From: Jiella avicenniae
Lineage (GTDB): Bacteria; Pseudomonadota; Alphaproteobacteria; Rhizobiales; Rhizobiaceae
DNA: 64,000 bases
Reading direction: 5' to 3'
Assembly (NCBI RefSeq): GCF_021390325.1
Contig: NZ_JAJUWU010000011.1
Span: 1 to 64,000 of the forward strand
Shown: positions 39,109 to 47,215 of the stretch, piece by piece
Numbering within the stretch: the first letter of the stretch is position 1
Layout of the letters: the number at the start of each line of letters is the position of its first letter
Translations under genes and position numbers: made by a program
Notes under the pieces: generated by a model
Told to the model about the DNA's origin: nothing
Database searches by the model: none
Seen by the model: only the letters and a program-made list of their open reading frames with translations

Positions 39109-39675
39109 ATGAATTTCGAACAGCACGACCCGGCCAAGATCTACGGCACGACCATCGTCACCGTCCGCAAGGGCGGCAAGGTGGTGATCGCCGGCGACGG
39201 CCAGGTCTCCCTCGGAAACACCATGATCAAGGGGAACGCCAGGAAGGTTCGCCGGATCGGCAAGGGCGGCCAGGTGATCGCCGGGTTCGCCGGCGCGACG
39301 GCCGATGCCTTCACCCTGCTGGAGCGGCTCGAAGCCAAACTCGAACAGTATCCCGACCAGTTGATGCGCGCCTGCGTGGAGCTTGCCAAGGACTGGCGTA
39401 CCGACCGGTATCTCAGGCGGCTCGAAGCGATGATGATCGTCGCCGACCGCTCCGTCACGCTGACGCTGACTGGCACCGGCGACGTGCTCGAGCCGGAACA
39501 GGGCCTGATGGCCATCGGCTCGGGCGGCAACTATGCGCTCGCGGCGGCGAGAGCACTCGCCGACATGGACATGGACGCCGAGGCGATCGCCCGCAAGGCG
39601 ATGAAGATCGCCGCCGAAATCTGCATCTACACCAACGACAACGTCGTCGTCGAAGCGATCGACGACGCCGCCTGA
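39109..39675 (+). CDS. hslV: ATP-dependent protease subunit HslV
   Basis: HslV forms the proteolytic core of the HslVU (ClpQY) protease. The 188-residue product carries a 13-residue pro-sequence ([13 protein letters not shown]) before [25 protein letters not shown]; the Thr at position 14 should become the N-terminal nucleophile after cleavage. GDGQ and the [13 protein letters not shown] segment are conserved. CAAGAGGAT precedes the ATG. hslU, normally close downstream, is absent here. Confidence 0.95.
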   Translation: MNFEQHDPAKIYGTTIVTVRKGGKVVIAGDGQVSLGNTMIKGNARKVRRIGKGGQVIAGFAGATADAFTLLERLEAKLEQYPDQLMRACVELAKDWRTDRYLRRLEAMMIVADRSVTLTLTGTGDVLEPEQGLMAIGSGGNYALAAARALADMDMDAEAIARKAMKIAAEICIYTNDNVVVEAIDDAA

Positions 39676-39948
39676 GGCCAGGACGTCCGGCGCCGTCGAA
39701 GACACGCGGCGGAAAGGCGGCATTGCGCTCCTCGTCGGACGGCTGGAGCACCCGGCACGGCCTGCCCGCCACCGCGTCGGGGATCGCCGGGGCTTTCGAC
39801 CGCGGCAGGGTCGCCGCGTCATATTCCGCTTCCTGGGGGCAGGCACGCGATGGAATGTGCCACGGCGGGCCCGTCTTCGCGATCTCCTGTCGCGCGGGCC
39901 GGACTAGCCTCGGCGCATCGATTCGCGTTTGGCTGCGAAAGGCGCGCC

Positions 39949-40182
39949 ATGTCCCTCAGCTTCGATCCTGCCACGATCGTCTGTCCCGTCGGCCATCACA
40001 TCGGCGGCCGCCTGATCGCGGCAGAGCCGGCAATCGCCGTCCACCGGCCCTCGGACGGCGCCGTTCACGCCGGCTGCCCCAAGGCCGATGCCGCGGTCGT
40101 CGACGAGGTCGTGGCGGCTGAGACCGCGGATGAAGTCCGTTCTGATCGACCTTTGACATCCGCAACGAGGGAGCAACCATGA
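39949..40182 (+). pseudogene. N-terminal fragment of an aldehyde dehydrogenase
   Basis: The 77 codons encode MSLSFDPATIVCPVGHHIGG and continue IAVHRPSDGAVHAGCPKADA, AVVDEVVAAE, which corresponds to the first 55 or so residues of a PuuC/GabD-like aldehyde dehydrogenase. The match then breaks off and the frame ends in TGA overlapping the next ATG. The NAD-binding and catalytic parts are missing. It lies where hslU would be expected after hslV and looks like a scar of a deletion. The assignment rests on short similarity. Confidence 0.55.
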
Positions 40183-41228
40183 CCTCATACAAGATCGCGC
40201 TCATCCCCGGCGACGGCATCGGCCCGGCCGTCGTCGAGGCCGCCTGGCAGGTCGCCGGAGCGGTCGCGGCGAAAGAGGGATTCGGCCTCGAAGGCACCAG
40301 CTTCCCGTGGTCCTGCCAGACCTATCTCGACACCGGCGCGATGATGCCGGAAGACGGGATCGAGACGCTGCGCGGCCACGACGCCATCCTGCTCGGCGCC
40401 GTCGGATGGCCGGCGACCGTGCCGGATTCGGTTTCGCTGCACGGCCTGCTGCTGCCGATCCGCAAGGCCTTCGTGCAATATGCCAACGTCCGGCCGCACC
40501 GGCTCCTGCCGGGGGTCGAAGGTCCGCTGAAGGCCGAAGGCTTCGACATCCTGTGCATTCGCGAGAACACCGAGGGCGAATATTCCGGCGCCGGCGGTCG
40601 CATCCACCAGGGAACCGCCGACGAGGTCGCAGTCGAGACGGCGATCTTCACCCGGGCCGGCGTCGAGCGCATCCTGCGCTTTGCCTTCGACAAGGCGCGC
40701 GAGCGCTCGGGGCGCCTCGCCTCGGTGACGAAGTCGAACGCCCAGAAGCACACGATGGTCTTCTGGGACGAGACGACCCGGAAGATCTCCGCCGACTATC
40801 CCGACGTCGAGGTGAAGTCCTACCACATCGACGCGATGGCGGCCCGCATGGTCATGGCGCCGGAAACGCTCGACGTGGTCGTCGCCTCCAACCTGTTCGG
40901 CGACATCCTCACCGATCTCGGCGCCGCGATCCAGGGCGGCCTCGGCTTCGCCGCATCGGCCAATATCGACCCGACCCGGTCGGGCCCGTCGATGTTCGAG
41001 CCGGTGCACGGCTCGGCGCCGGACATCATGGGGAAGGGGATCGCCAACCCGCTCGCGACGATCTGGTCGACGGCGATGATGCTGGAGCATCTCGGCGAAG
41101 GCGGCGGCGCCGGGCGGATCATGCGGGCGATGGAGCGGACGACGGCGCAGGGCGTCGGCGTCCGGCCGGGCGGGCACGGGACCGAGGACATCACCGCCGC
41201 CGTTCTGAAGGCGATCGAAGAGGAGTAG
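40179..41228 (+). CDS. Tartrate dehydrogenase/decarboxylase-like enzyme (isopropylmalate dehydrogenase family)
   Basis: The 349-residue product has the family fold: YKIALIPGDGIGPAVVEAAW, the substrate loop LLLPIRKAFVQYANVRPHRLLPGV, IRENTEGEYSGAGG, the Lys/Asp metal and catalytic sites in YHIDAMAARMV and SNLFGDILTDLGA, and GSAPDIMGKGIANPLATIWS. The ENTEGEYSGAGGRIH form and overall sequence fit tartrate dehydrogenase more than LeuB, which acts on tartrate, malate or related hydroxyacids with NAD. GAGGGAG precedes the ATG. The aldehyde dehydrogenase follows 4 bases after the stop. Confidence 0.88.
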   Translation: MTSYKIALIPGDGIGPAVVEAAWQVAGAVAAKEGFGLEGTSFPWSCQTYLDTGAMMPEDGIETLRGHDAILLGAVGWPATVPDSVSLHGLLLPIRKAFVQYANVRPHRLLPGVEGPLKAEGFDILCIRENTEGEYSGAGGRIHQGTADEVAVETAIFTRAGVERILRFAFDKARERSGRLASVTKSNAQKHTMVFWDETTRKISADYPDVEVKSYHIDAMAARMVMAPETLDVVVASNLFGDILTDLGAAIQGGLGFAASANIDPTRSGPSMFEPVHGSAPDIMGKGIANPLATIWSTAMMLEHLGEGGGAGRIMRAMERTTAQGVGVRPGGHGTEDITAAVLKAIEEE

Positions 41229-41232
41229 GGCG

Positions 41233-42690
41233 ATGGACGCCATCGAAACCATGCCGCTGTTGCGGCAGCGGGCCGTCATCGGCGGCGAATGGACCGGCGC
41301 CGACGGCGGCGAGACGATCGCGGTAACGAATCCGGCGACCGGCGAAGTGCTCGGCACGGTGCCGGCGATGGGCGCTGGCGAAACGCAGCGCGCGATCGCC
41401 GCCGCCGAGGCGGCCTTTCGAAGCTGGCGCAAGCGCACCCATGCCGAGCGCGCCGCCCTGCTGATGGCCTGGCACGACCTGATGCTGGAGCATCGGGCCG
41501 AACTGGCGATGATCCTGACGCTCGAGCAGGGCAAGCCGCTGACCGAAGCCGACGGCGAGATCGGCTACGGCGCTTCCTTCGTCAAGTGGTTCGCCGAGGA
41601 AGCGCGGCGGATCGACGGCGGGCTCATCCCGTCACCCACTCCCGACCGCCGGATCGCCGTCCTGAAGGAGCCGGTGGGCGTCTGCGGCATCGTCACCCCG
41701 TGGAACTTTCCGAATGCGATGATCACCCGCAAGGTCGCTCCGGCGCTCGCCGCCGGCTGCACCGTGGTCGTCAAGCCCTCCGAGCTGACGCCGTTTTCGG
41801 CCCTCGCCATGGCCGTCCTGGCGGAGCAGGCGGGCATTCCGGCCGGCGTGATCAACGTCGTCACCGGCCTGCCGACGGGGATCGGCGGCGAACTGACCGG
41901 CAATCCCGCCGTGCGCAAGCTGAGCTTCACCGGCTCGACGAAGGTCGGCTCGCTGCTGATGGCGCAATGCGCCCCGACGGTGAAGCGCCTCAGCCTCGAA
42001 CTCGGCGGCAACGCCCCCTTCATCGTCTTCGACGATGCCGATCTCGACGCCGCGGTCGAGGGCGCGCTGATCTCCAAGTTCCGCAATGGCGGCCAGACCT
42101 GCGTCTGCGCCAATCGCATCCTCGTCCAGTCCGGCATCCACGACGCCTTCGTCGAAAAACTGTCGGCACGGGTCGCGGCGATGAAGGTCGGGCCGGGAAC
42201 GCAGGAGGGCGTCGCCATCGGGCCGATGATCAACGCGGCGGCGCTCGAGAAGATCGTCCGCCATGTCGACGACGCGCTCGCCAAGGGGGCCCGGCTGGCG
42301 AACGAGCGGGCCGCATTGCCGGAGGGGCCGCAATATGTCGCGCCGATCGTCCTCACCGGCGCGACCACCGACATGCAGCTCGCCGGGGAGGAGACCTTCG
42401 GGCCGGTGGCGCCGATCTTCCGCTTCGAGACCGAGGAGGAGGCCCTCGCCATCGCCAACGGCACGCCCTTCGGTCTCGCGGCCTATTTCTACACGCGCGA
42501 TCTCGCCCGCGGCTTCAGGGTCGGCGAGGCGCTGGAATTCGGCATGGTCGGGCTGAACACCGGGCTGATCTCCACCGAGGTCGCGCCGTTCGGCGGCGTC
42601 AAGCAGTCCGGTCTCGGCCGGGAAGGCTCGCAGCTCGGCATCGAGGAATATCTGGAGACGAAAGCCTTCCACATCGGCGGGCTCGGCTGA
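41233..42690 (+). CDS. gabD: NAD(P)-dependent succinate-semialdehyde dehydrogenase
   Basis: The 485-residue enzyme oxidises succinate (or a similar) semialdehyde to the acid. The general base is E256 in LELGGNAPF, the catalytic nucleophile C290 in NGGQTCVCANR, and the oxyanion Asn is in TPWNFPNAM. Length and the FVKWFAEEARRIDGG motif match GabD. It is tightly linked to the tartrate-dehydrogenase-like gene and converges on the PuuB-like oxidase, which could provide an aldehyde substrate by amine oxidation. Confidence 0.92.
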   Translation: MDAIETMPLLRQRAVIGGEWTGADGGETIAVTNPATGEVLGTVPAMGAGETQRAIAAAEAAFRSWRKRTHAERAALLMAWHDLMLEHRAELAMILTLEQGKPLTEADGEIGYGASFVKWFAEEARRIDGGLIPSPTPDRRIAVLKEPVGVCGIVTPWNFPNAMITRKVAPALAAGCTVVVKPSELTPFSALAMAVLAEQAGIPAGVINVVTGLPTGIGGELTGNPAVRKLSFTGSTKVGSLLMAQCAPTVKRLSLELGGNAPFIVFDDADLDAAVEGALISKFRNGGQTCVCANRILVQSGIHDAFVEKLSARVAAMKVGPGTQEGVAIGPMINAAALEKIVRHVDDALAKGARLANERAALPEGPQYVAPIVLTGATTDMQLAGEETFGPVAPIFRFETEEEALAIANGTPFGLAAYFYTRDLARGFRVGEALEFGMVGLNTGLISTEVAPFGGVKQSGLGREGSQLGIEEYLETKAFHIGGLG

Positions 42691-42716
42691 ACCGGCTTCG
42701 CCGACGGCAGACGCAA

Positions 42717-42750
42717 GGAGGCCGGTGCCGCAGAGGCGGTGCCGGCCTCC
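42717..42750. terminator. Strong bidirectional hairpin between convergent genes
   Basis: GGAGGCCGG at 42717-42725 pairs perfectly with CCGGCCTCC at 42742-42750; after a 2-base mismatch, CCGC / GCGG continues the stem inwards. It lies between the ends of gabD and the PuuB-like gene. Confidence 0.65.
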
Positions 42751-42808
42751 GTGAGGCCCTGGAACGAACCGTCGCCGACGACGTGCCGGCGCCGGTCGGC
42801 AACAGCCT

Positions 42809-44086
42809 CTACTGGAACTTGTCGAGCATCCGGTAATAGAGGCCGACCACGGGCAGGAACCACGGCTTGCCGAAATGGCCGGGAACGGCGTTCCAGTCCA
42901 TGCCTTCCATCGGGTTGCGGTTTTGCTTGCCGGCCATCACCTCGCCCATGATCTCGCCGATATGGGTGGCAAGCTGCGCGCCGTGGCCGGAATAGCCCAT
43001 GGCGTAATGGACGCCGTCCGCCTCGCCGGCCCGGGGGAACCGGTCCTTGGTCATGCCGACGAGCCCGCCCCAGCAATAGTCGATGTCGATACCGGCGAGA
43101 TGCGGGAAGATCCCGGCGAGGCTTTCCGCCAGGATGCGGCCGGACTTTTCGTCGGACCTTGCATCGGACACAGCCGAAAACCGGGCGCGGCCGCCGAAGA
43201 TCAGCCGGTTGTCGGGCGAGAGGCGGAAATAGTTGCCGATGTTGAGCGAGGTGACGCAGGTCCGGTTGCCGGGCATGGTCGCCGCGACCTCGTCGTCGCT
43301 GAGCGGCCGGGTGGCGAGGACGAAGCTGCCGACCGGGATCACCCGGCGCCTGAAGTGGCCGAACGGTCCTTCGGTATAGGCGTTGGTGGCCAGGAAGACG
43401 CGGTTCGCGGTGAGGCTTCCCCGCGGCGTCGTCAGCCGCCAGCCGGCGCCCTCCTTCGCGCGCGCCGTCACCGGCGCATTCTCCATGATCGCCGCGCCGT
43501 GCCGCGTGGCGGCCTCGGCCATGCCGTCGACGAAGCGGCCCATGTGCATCATGGCGCTCTTCTTCGACAGCATCGCGCCGTGAAAGGCCCGTGAGCCGAT
43601 CTCGCCGCGCAGGTCCTCTTTCGACAGAAGCGCGGTGTCGGCGTCGACCTCCCGGTGGACCGCCTCGAAATTCCTGGCGATCGCCTCGAAATGTCCGGGC
43701 TTGGAGGCAAGCTTTAGCTTGCCGGCGCGCCGGAAACTGCAGTCGATCGCCTCTTCGGCGACGATCCGCTCGATCGTGTCCACGGCATCGTCGAAGGCGC
43801 GGTAGAGAGCCTTCGCCCGCGCCTCGCCGAGATGCTCCTTGGCGGCGAGATAGCCGTGGGCGAGCCCGTTGTTGAGGTGGCCGCCATTGCGCCCGGAGCC
43901 GCCGAAGCCGACCTGCCGGGCTTCCAGGAGAGCGACACGCGCACCGGCTTTCGCCAGCGTGCGCGCCGCCGACAGACCGGTGAAGCCGCCCCCGACGACG
44001 GCGACGTCGAACGTGCCCTCGACCGGTCCCTCGGCTGCGCCCGAAAAGCGCGGCGCGGTGTCGTGCCAATAGGATTTGAACTGCAT
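42809..44086 (-). CDS. FAD-dependent amine oxidoreductase, PuuB-like (DAO family)
   Basis: The 425-residue flavoenzyme has FDVAVVGGGFTGLSAARTLAKAGARVALLEA for FAD binding, then GFGGSGRNGGHLNNGLA, the motif shared with gamma-glutamylputrescine oxidase PuuB, and C-terminal GYSGHGAQLATHIGEIMGEVM. Such enzymes oxidise secondary or primary amines to aldehydes with release of hydrogen peroxide or reduced acceptor. It follows the HAD gene by 3 bases in one operon and converges on gabD, whose product could take the aldehyde onward. Confidence 0.9.
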   Translation of the reverse strand: MQFKSYWHDTAPRFSGAAEGPVEGTFDVAVVGGGFTGLSAARTLAKAGARVALLEARQVGFGGSGRNGGHLNNGLAHGYLAAKEHLGEARAKALYRAFDDAVDTIERIVAEEAIDCSFRRAGKLKLASKPGHFEAIARNFEAVHREVDADTALLSKEDLRGEIGSRAFHGAMLSKKSAMMHMGRFVDGMAEAATRHGAAIMENAPVTARAKEGAGWRLTTPRGSLTANRVFLATNAYTEGPFGHFRRRVIPVGSFVLATRPLSDDEVAATMPGNRTCVTSLNIGNYFRLSPDNRLIFGGRARFSAVSDARSDEKSGRILAESLAGIFPHLAGIDIDYCWGGLVGMTKDRFPRAGEADGVHYAMGYSGHGAQLATHIGEIMGEVMAGKQNRNPMEGMDWNAVPGHFGKPWFLPVVGLYYRMLDKFQ

Positions 44087-44089
44087 GGC

Positions 44090-44770
44090 CTAGAGGCTCA
44101 CCACCGCCGGAAGGCCCGAAACGTCGGGGATCTCCACGTAGCCGTAATAGGGATTGGCCGGCTCGTGGCCGCGATTGACCCAAACCTTGTTGGCGATGCC
44201 GAGATCGTGGGCCGACATCAGGTCGTAGCGGAAGGACGAGGAGCAGTGGAGAATGTCCTCGGGGCCGCAGCCGAGCTCATCCAGCATGTATTCGAAGGCC
44301 TGGAAGCGCGGCTTGTAGGCATTCGCCTGCTGGGCGGTGAAGACATGGGCGAAGGGCGCGCCGAGCTTTTCGACGTTCGACATGATCTGGGCGTCCATGG
44401 CGTTGGACAGGATGACGAGCGGGATCTCCTTCGCCACCTTCGCCAGCCCCTCCGGAACGTCGGGATGCGGACCCCATGTCGGCACCGCCTCGTAGAACTG
44501 CCGGGCCTCGGCCTCGACGAAGGCGACGCCGTTGCGCTTGCAGGTCCGTTCGACGGCGTTGACGACGACCTGGTCGTAGGGCTTCCAGTCGCCCATGATC
44601 TCGTCGAGCCGGTAGGCGGCGAAGTTCCGGATGAACCGTTCCAGGAGGTCGGGAGACAGGCGCGAACCGTAGATCTCCCGCGTCTTCTCGGCCATCTGGA
44701 AATGGGTCAGCGTCCCATAGCAGTCGAAGGTGATGAATTTCGGGCGGAACACGGGCGTCTTGCCTCTCAT
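44090..44770 (-). CDS. HAD superfamily protein, haloacid dehalogenase type II group
   Basis: The 226-residue product has the nucleophile Asp in ITFDCYGTLTHF (D16), the SNAMD motif, and the Lys in NAYKPRFQAFEYML. The segment corresponding to the dehalogenase active-site S-x-N-x-x-D is HCSSSFRYDL, which lacks the usual Asn, so a 2-haloacid substrate is doubtful; another small organic acid or a phosphate ester is possible. First gene of an operon with the PuuB-like oxidase and divergent from the M20 deacylase operon. Confidence 0.87.
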   Translation of the reverse strand: MRGKTPVFRPKFITFDCYGTLTHFQMAEKTREIYGSRLSPDLLERFIRNFAAYRLDEIMGDWKPYDQVVVNAVERTCKRNGVAFVEAEARQFYEAVPTWGPHPDVPEGLAKVAKEIPLVILSNAMDAQIMSNVEKLGAPFAHVFTAQQANAYKPRFQAFEYMLDELGCGPEDILHCSSSFRYDLMSAHDLGIANKVWVNRGHEPANPYYGYVEIPDVSGLPAVVSL

Positions 44771-44870
44771 GGTGGGATCGGGTCGGCCGGCCGCCTCGAA
44801 CGCTCGGCGGGGCGGCTTCGATCCTAACGCCCCCGAATGGCACGATTTCTAGTCTTCAGCGGACCGGACG

Positions 44871-44885
44871 AAGCAGATTGTTGCG
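44871..44885. promoter_or_regulatory. Possible Lrp-type operator (site D)
   Basis: AAGCAGATTGTTGCG matches 11 of 15 positions of site A (56290-56304), with the core GCAGATT-TT-CG kept and GCA / TGC symmetry. It lies in the 242-base gap between the divergent HAD-oxidase and M20-GNAT-aminotransferase operons. Confidence 0.4.
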
Positions 44886-45012
44886 AATGCGCGGGGAACG
44901 ACGGCAAGGCCTGCCGAGCGTTTCGCGCCAGTCTTGGTGCAATCCGTTGCGCGCCCGGCGCGGGTCGCAACGGCTTTGTGGCAGACGCCACGCCTTCAGC
45001 GAGACGGTCCCG

Positions 45013-46155
45013 ATGAATCCCCAGTCCATGTTGTCCAGCCTCGTCGCCTTCCGCTCCGTCGTCGGCACCCACAACGGCGCGTTGATCGACTACGTCCGGG
45101 ACTTCCTGGCGATGCACGGCGTCGCCTCCGTGGTGATCGGCGGGCCGGAGGGCGATCGCTTCAATCTCTTCGCCACGATCGGCCCGGCCGGGGTTCCGGG
45201 CTACATCCTGTCGGGCCACGTCGACGTCGTGCCCGCCAACGAACCGGCCTGGACCGGCAACCCGTTCCGGCTGCGCGAGGTGGAGGGGCGGCTGGTCGGA
45301 CGCGGCGCCGTCGACATGAAGGGCTTCGTCGCGGCGGTCCTCTCGGTCGTGCCGGACCTCGTGGCAATGGACCTCGCCCGCCCGATCCACATCGCGCTGT
45401 CCTATGACGAAGAGGCGGGCTGCCGCGGCGTTCCCCATCTCATCGAGAAGCTGCCGACCCTCTGCGCGCCACCGCTCGGCTGCATCGTCGGCGAGCCGTC
45501 GGGGCTGGTGCCGGTTCTGCGGCACAAGGGCAAGGCGGCGCTGAGGATCCTGGCCGAGGGCAGGTCCGGCCACTCGTCGCGGCCCGATCTCGGAACCAAC
45601 GCGATCCACGTGATCCTGCCGGCCCTCACCGCCATGGCGGAAGCGGCGGAAGCCCAGCGCCTCTCGGGGCCGCGCGATCCGCACTTCGCGCCGCCCTACT
45701 CCACGATCCAGATCGGCAGGATCACCGGCGGTGAGGCGCTGAACGTCATTCCGGAGCGCGCCGGCGCCGAGATCGAGGCGCGGGCGATCGCCGGCGTCGA
45801 TCCCCTGGCGCTGCTGGAGCCGGCGCTGAAGATCGTCGCGGCGAACGACTGTCTATCCGCCGAGATCATCGCCAGCTATCCGGGGCTGGCGCTGGGTGAG
45901 GATCATCCGCTGGCGGCGCTGGCGGGCGAACTGTCCGGCCATCCGCCGCTCGCCGCCGTCAGCTACGGGACCGAGGCGGGGCTGTTCCAGGCGGCGGGCA
46001 TTCCCTCCGTCGTCTGCGGGCCGGGCGACATCGCCCGCGCCCACAAGCCGGAGGAGTACATCACCGTCGCGGAACTGCAGGCCGCCAGCAAGATGGTCCT
46101 GCGCCTCGGCCGCAGGCTGTCGGGCGCGACCGCGCAAGGGGCCGCGGCGCAGTGA
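45013..46155 (+). CDS. M20-family amidohydrolase, acetylornithine deacetylase (ArgE) type
   Basis: The 380-residue zinc enzyme removes acyl groups from alpha-amino acids. Metal and catalytic residues are H69 and D71 in SGHVDVVP, D101 in GRGAVDMKGF, and the Glu pair at 133-134 in YDEEAGCRGV; YGTEAGLFQAAGIP and AHKPEEYI complete the site. It heads a rightward operon with the GNAT, aminotransferase and hydroxyacid dehydrogenase genes. This context points to catabolic deacylation of an N-acyl amino acid or diamine rather than arginine synthesis. The ribosome binding site is weak (GCGAGACGG). Confidence 0.9.
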   Translation: MNPQSMLSSLVAFRSVVGTHNGALIDYVRDFLAMHGVASVVIGGPEGDRFNLFATIGPAGVPGYILSGHVDVVPANEPAWTGNPFRLREVEGRLVGRGAVDMKGFVAAVLSVVPDLVAMDLARPIHIALSYDEEAGCRGVPHLIEKLPTLCAPPLGCIVGEPSGLVPVLRHKGKAALRILAEGRSGHSSRPDLGTNAIHVILPALTAMAEAAEAQRLSGPRDPHFAPPYSTIQIGRITGGEALNVIPERAGAEIEARAIAGVDPLALLEPALKIVAANDCLSAEIIASYPGLALGEDHPLAALAGELSGHPPLAAVSYGTEAGLFQAAGIPSVVCGPGDIARAHKPEEYITVAELQAASKMVLRLGRRLSGATAQGAAAQ

Positions 46156-46337
46156 GACGGAGTTCGGCGGACCCGTTCGGGGTTGCCGGACTTCATCTCA
46201 GCCCGGCCCACCCGACCGGCGCGCCGGCGCGGCGCCGCAATTTGCTGCGGCCATCGCCGCCGCCCGCGGCCGGATATTCCGTCGCCCGGCCGGCCGCCGA
46301 AAGCATCTTCCTTCCGGACGCTGCTACGACTGGACGA

Positions 46338-47195
46338 ATGACGACCATCCAGAACGCTTGCCCGATGCCCGGACTCCAGATCTTTCCGTTCACGGCCGAT
46401 CATCTCGAAGCCGCCGTCGCGCTCTCGCGCAGGGAAGGCTGGCCGCATCGCCCGCAGGACTGGGCGCTGATCGCCGAACTCTCGCACGGGATCGTCGCGA
46501 CCGAGGGCGGGCGCGTCGTCGGCACGGCCTTCTGCACGCCCTTCGGCGACGGCGTCGCGATGCTCGACATGATCATCGTCGACGAGACCATGCGTGGCCG
46601 CGGGCTCGGCAGGCGCCTCGTCGAGACGGTCATGCAGGCCGCCGGCGAGCGATCGTTGCGGCTCACCGCGACCAAGGCCGGCCTGCCGCTCTATGCCAAG
46701 CTCGGCTTCGTCGAGGCCGGACGGATCCTCCAGCACCAGGGCGAGGTCGCCGCCGTGCCCCCGCCGGACGGGGTCGAGGACGCCGGGCCAGCCGATCGCG
46801 AGGCGATCGTGGCGCTCGACCGGCAAGCCTTCGGCGCCGACCGCGGCGCGCTTTTCGGGCACCTTCTGGCCGAAGGCGAGGCGGTCGTCGTCCGCAACGA
46901 TGGTCGCGTCGCCGGCTTTGCCGTCCGTCGACCTTTCGGCCGTGGCGAGGTCGTCGGCCCGGTCGTCGCGCAGGACGAGGAGACGGCAAGGCGCCTGATC
47001 GCCGCCCATTTCGCCCGCCGCCAAGGCGCATTTCTGCGGGTCGACACGCCCGCCGAACACGGCCTCGGGCTCTGGCTCGCAGCGCAGGGCCTCGCCCCGG
47101 CCGGCGGCGGCGTGGCGATGACCCGCGGCGCGCCCCGTTCGACCGAACGATCCACCGCGCGGACCTACGCGCTCACCTCCCAGGCCCTCGGCTGA
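46338..47195 (+). CDS. GNAT acetyltransferase with two GNAT-like domains
   Basis: The 285-residue product has an N-terminal GNAT domain (about 10-140) with the acetyl-CoA loop MIIVDETMRGRGLGRRLVETVM, where RGRGLGRRL is the Q/RxxGxG/A motif, and YAKLGFVEAGR. A degenerate second domain (about 145-270) contains ALDRQAFGADRGALF and VVRNDGRVAGFAVRR. Tandem GNATs of this type occur in amine or amino-acid catabolic loci. It lies 182 bases after the M20 gene and just before the aminotransferase. The substrate is unknown. Confidence 0.85.
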   Translation: MTTIQNACPMPGLQIFPFTADHLEAAVALSRREGWPHRPQDWALIAELSHGIVATEGGRVVGTAFCTPFGDGVAMLDMIIVDETMRGRGLGRRLVETVMQAAGERSLRLTATKAGLPLYAKLGFVEAGRILQHQGEVAAVPPPDGVEDAGPADREAIVALDRQAFGADRGALFGHLLAEGEAVVVRNDGRVAGFAVRRPFGRGEVVGPVVAQDEETARRLIAAHFARRQGAFLRVDTPAEHGLGLWLAAQGLAPAGGGVAMTRGAPRSTERSTARTYALTSQALG

Positions 47196-47215
47196 CCACA
47201 TCTCGGAGAAACCCG

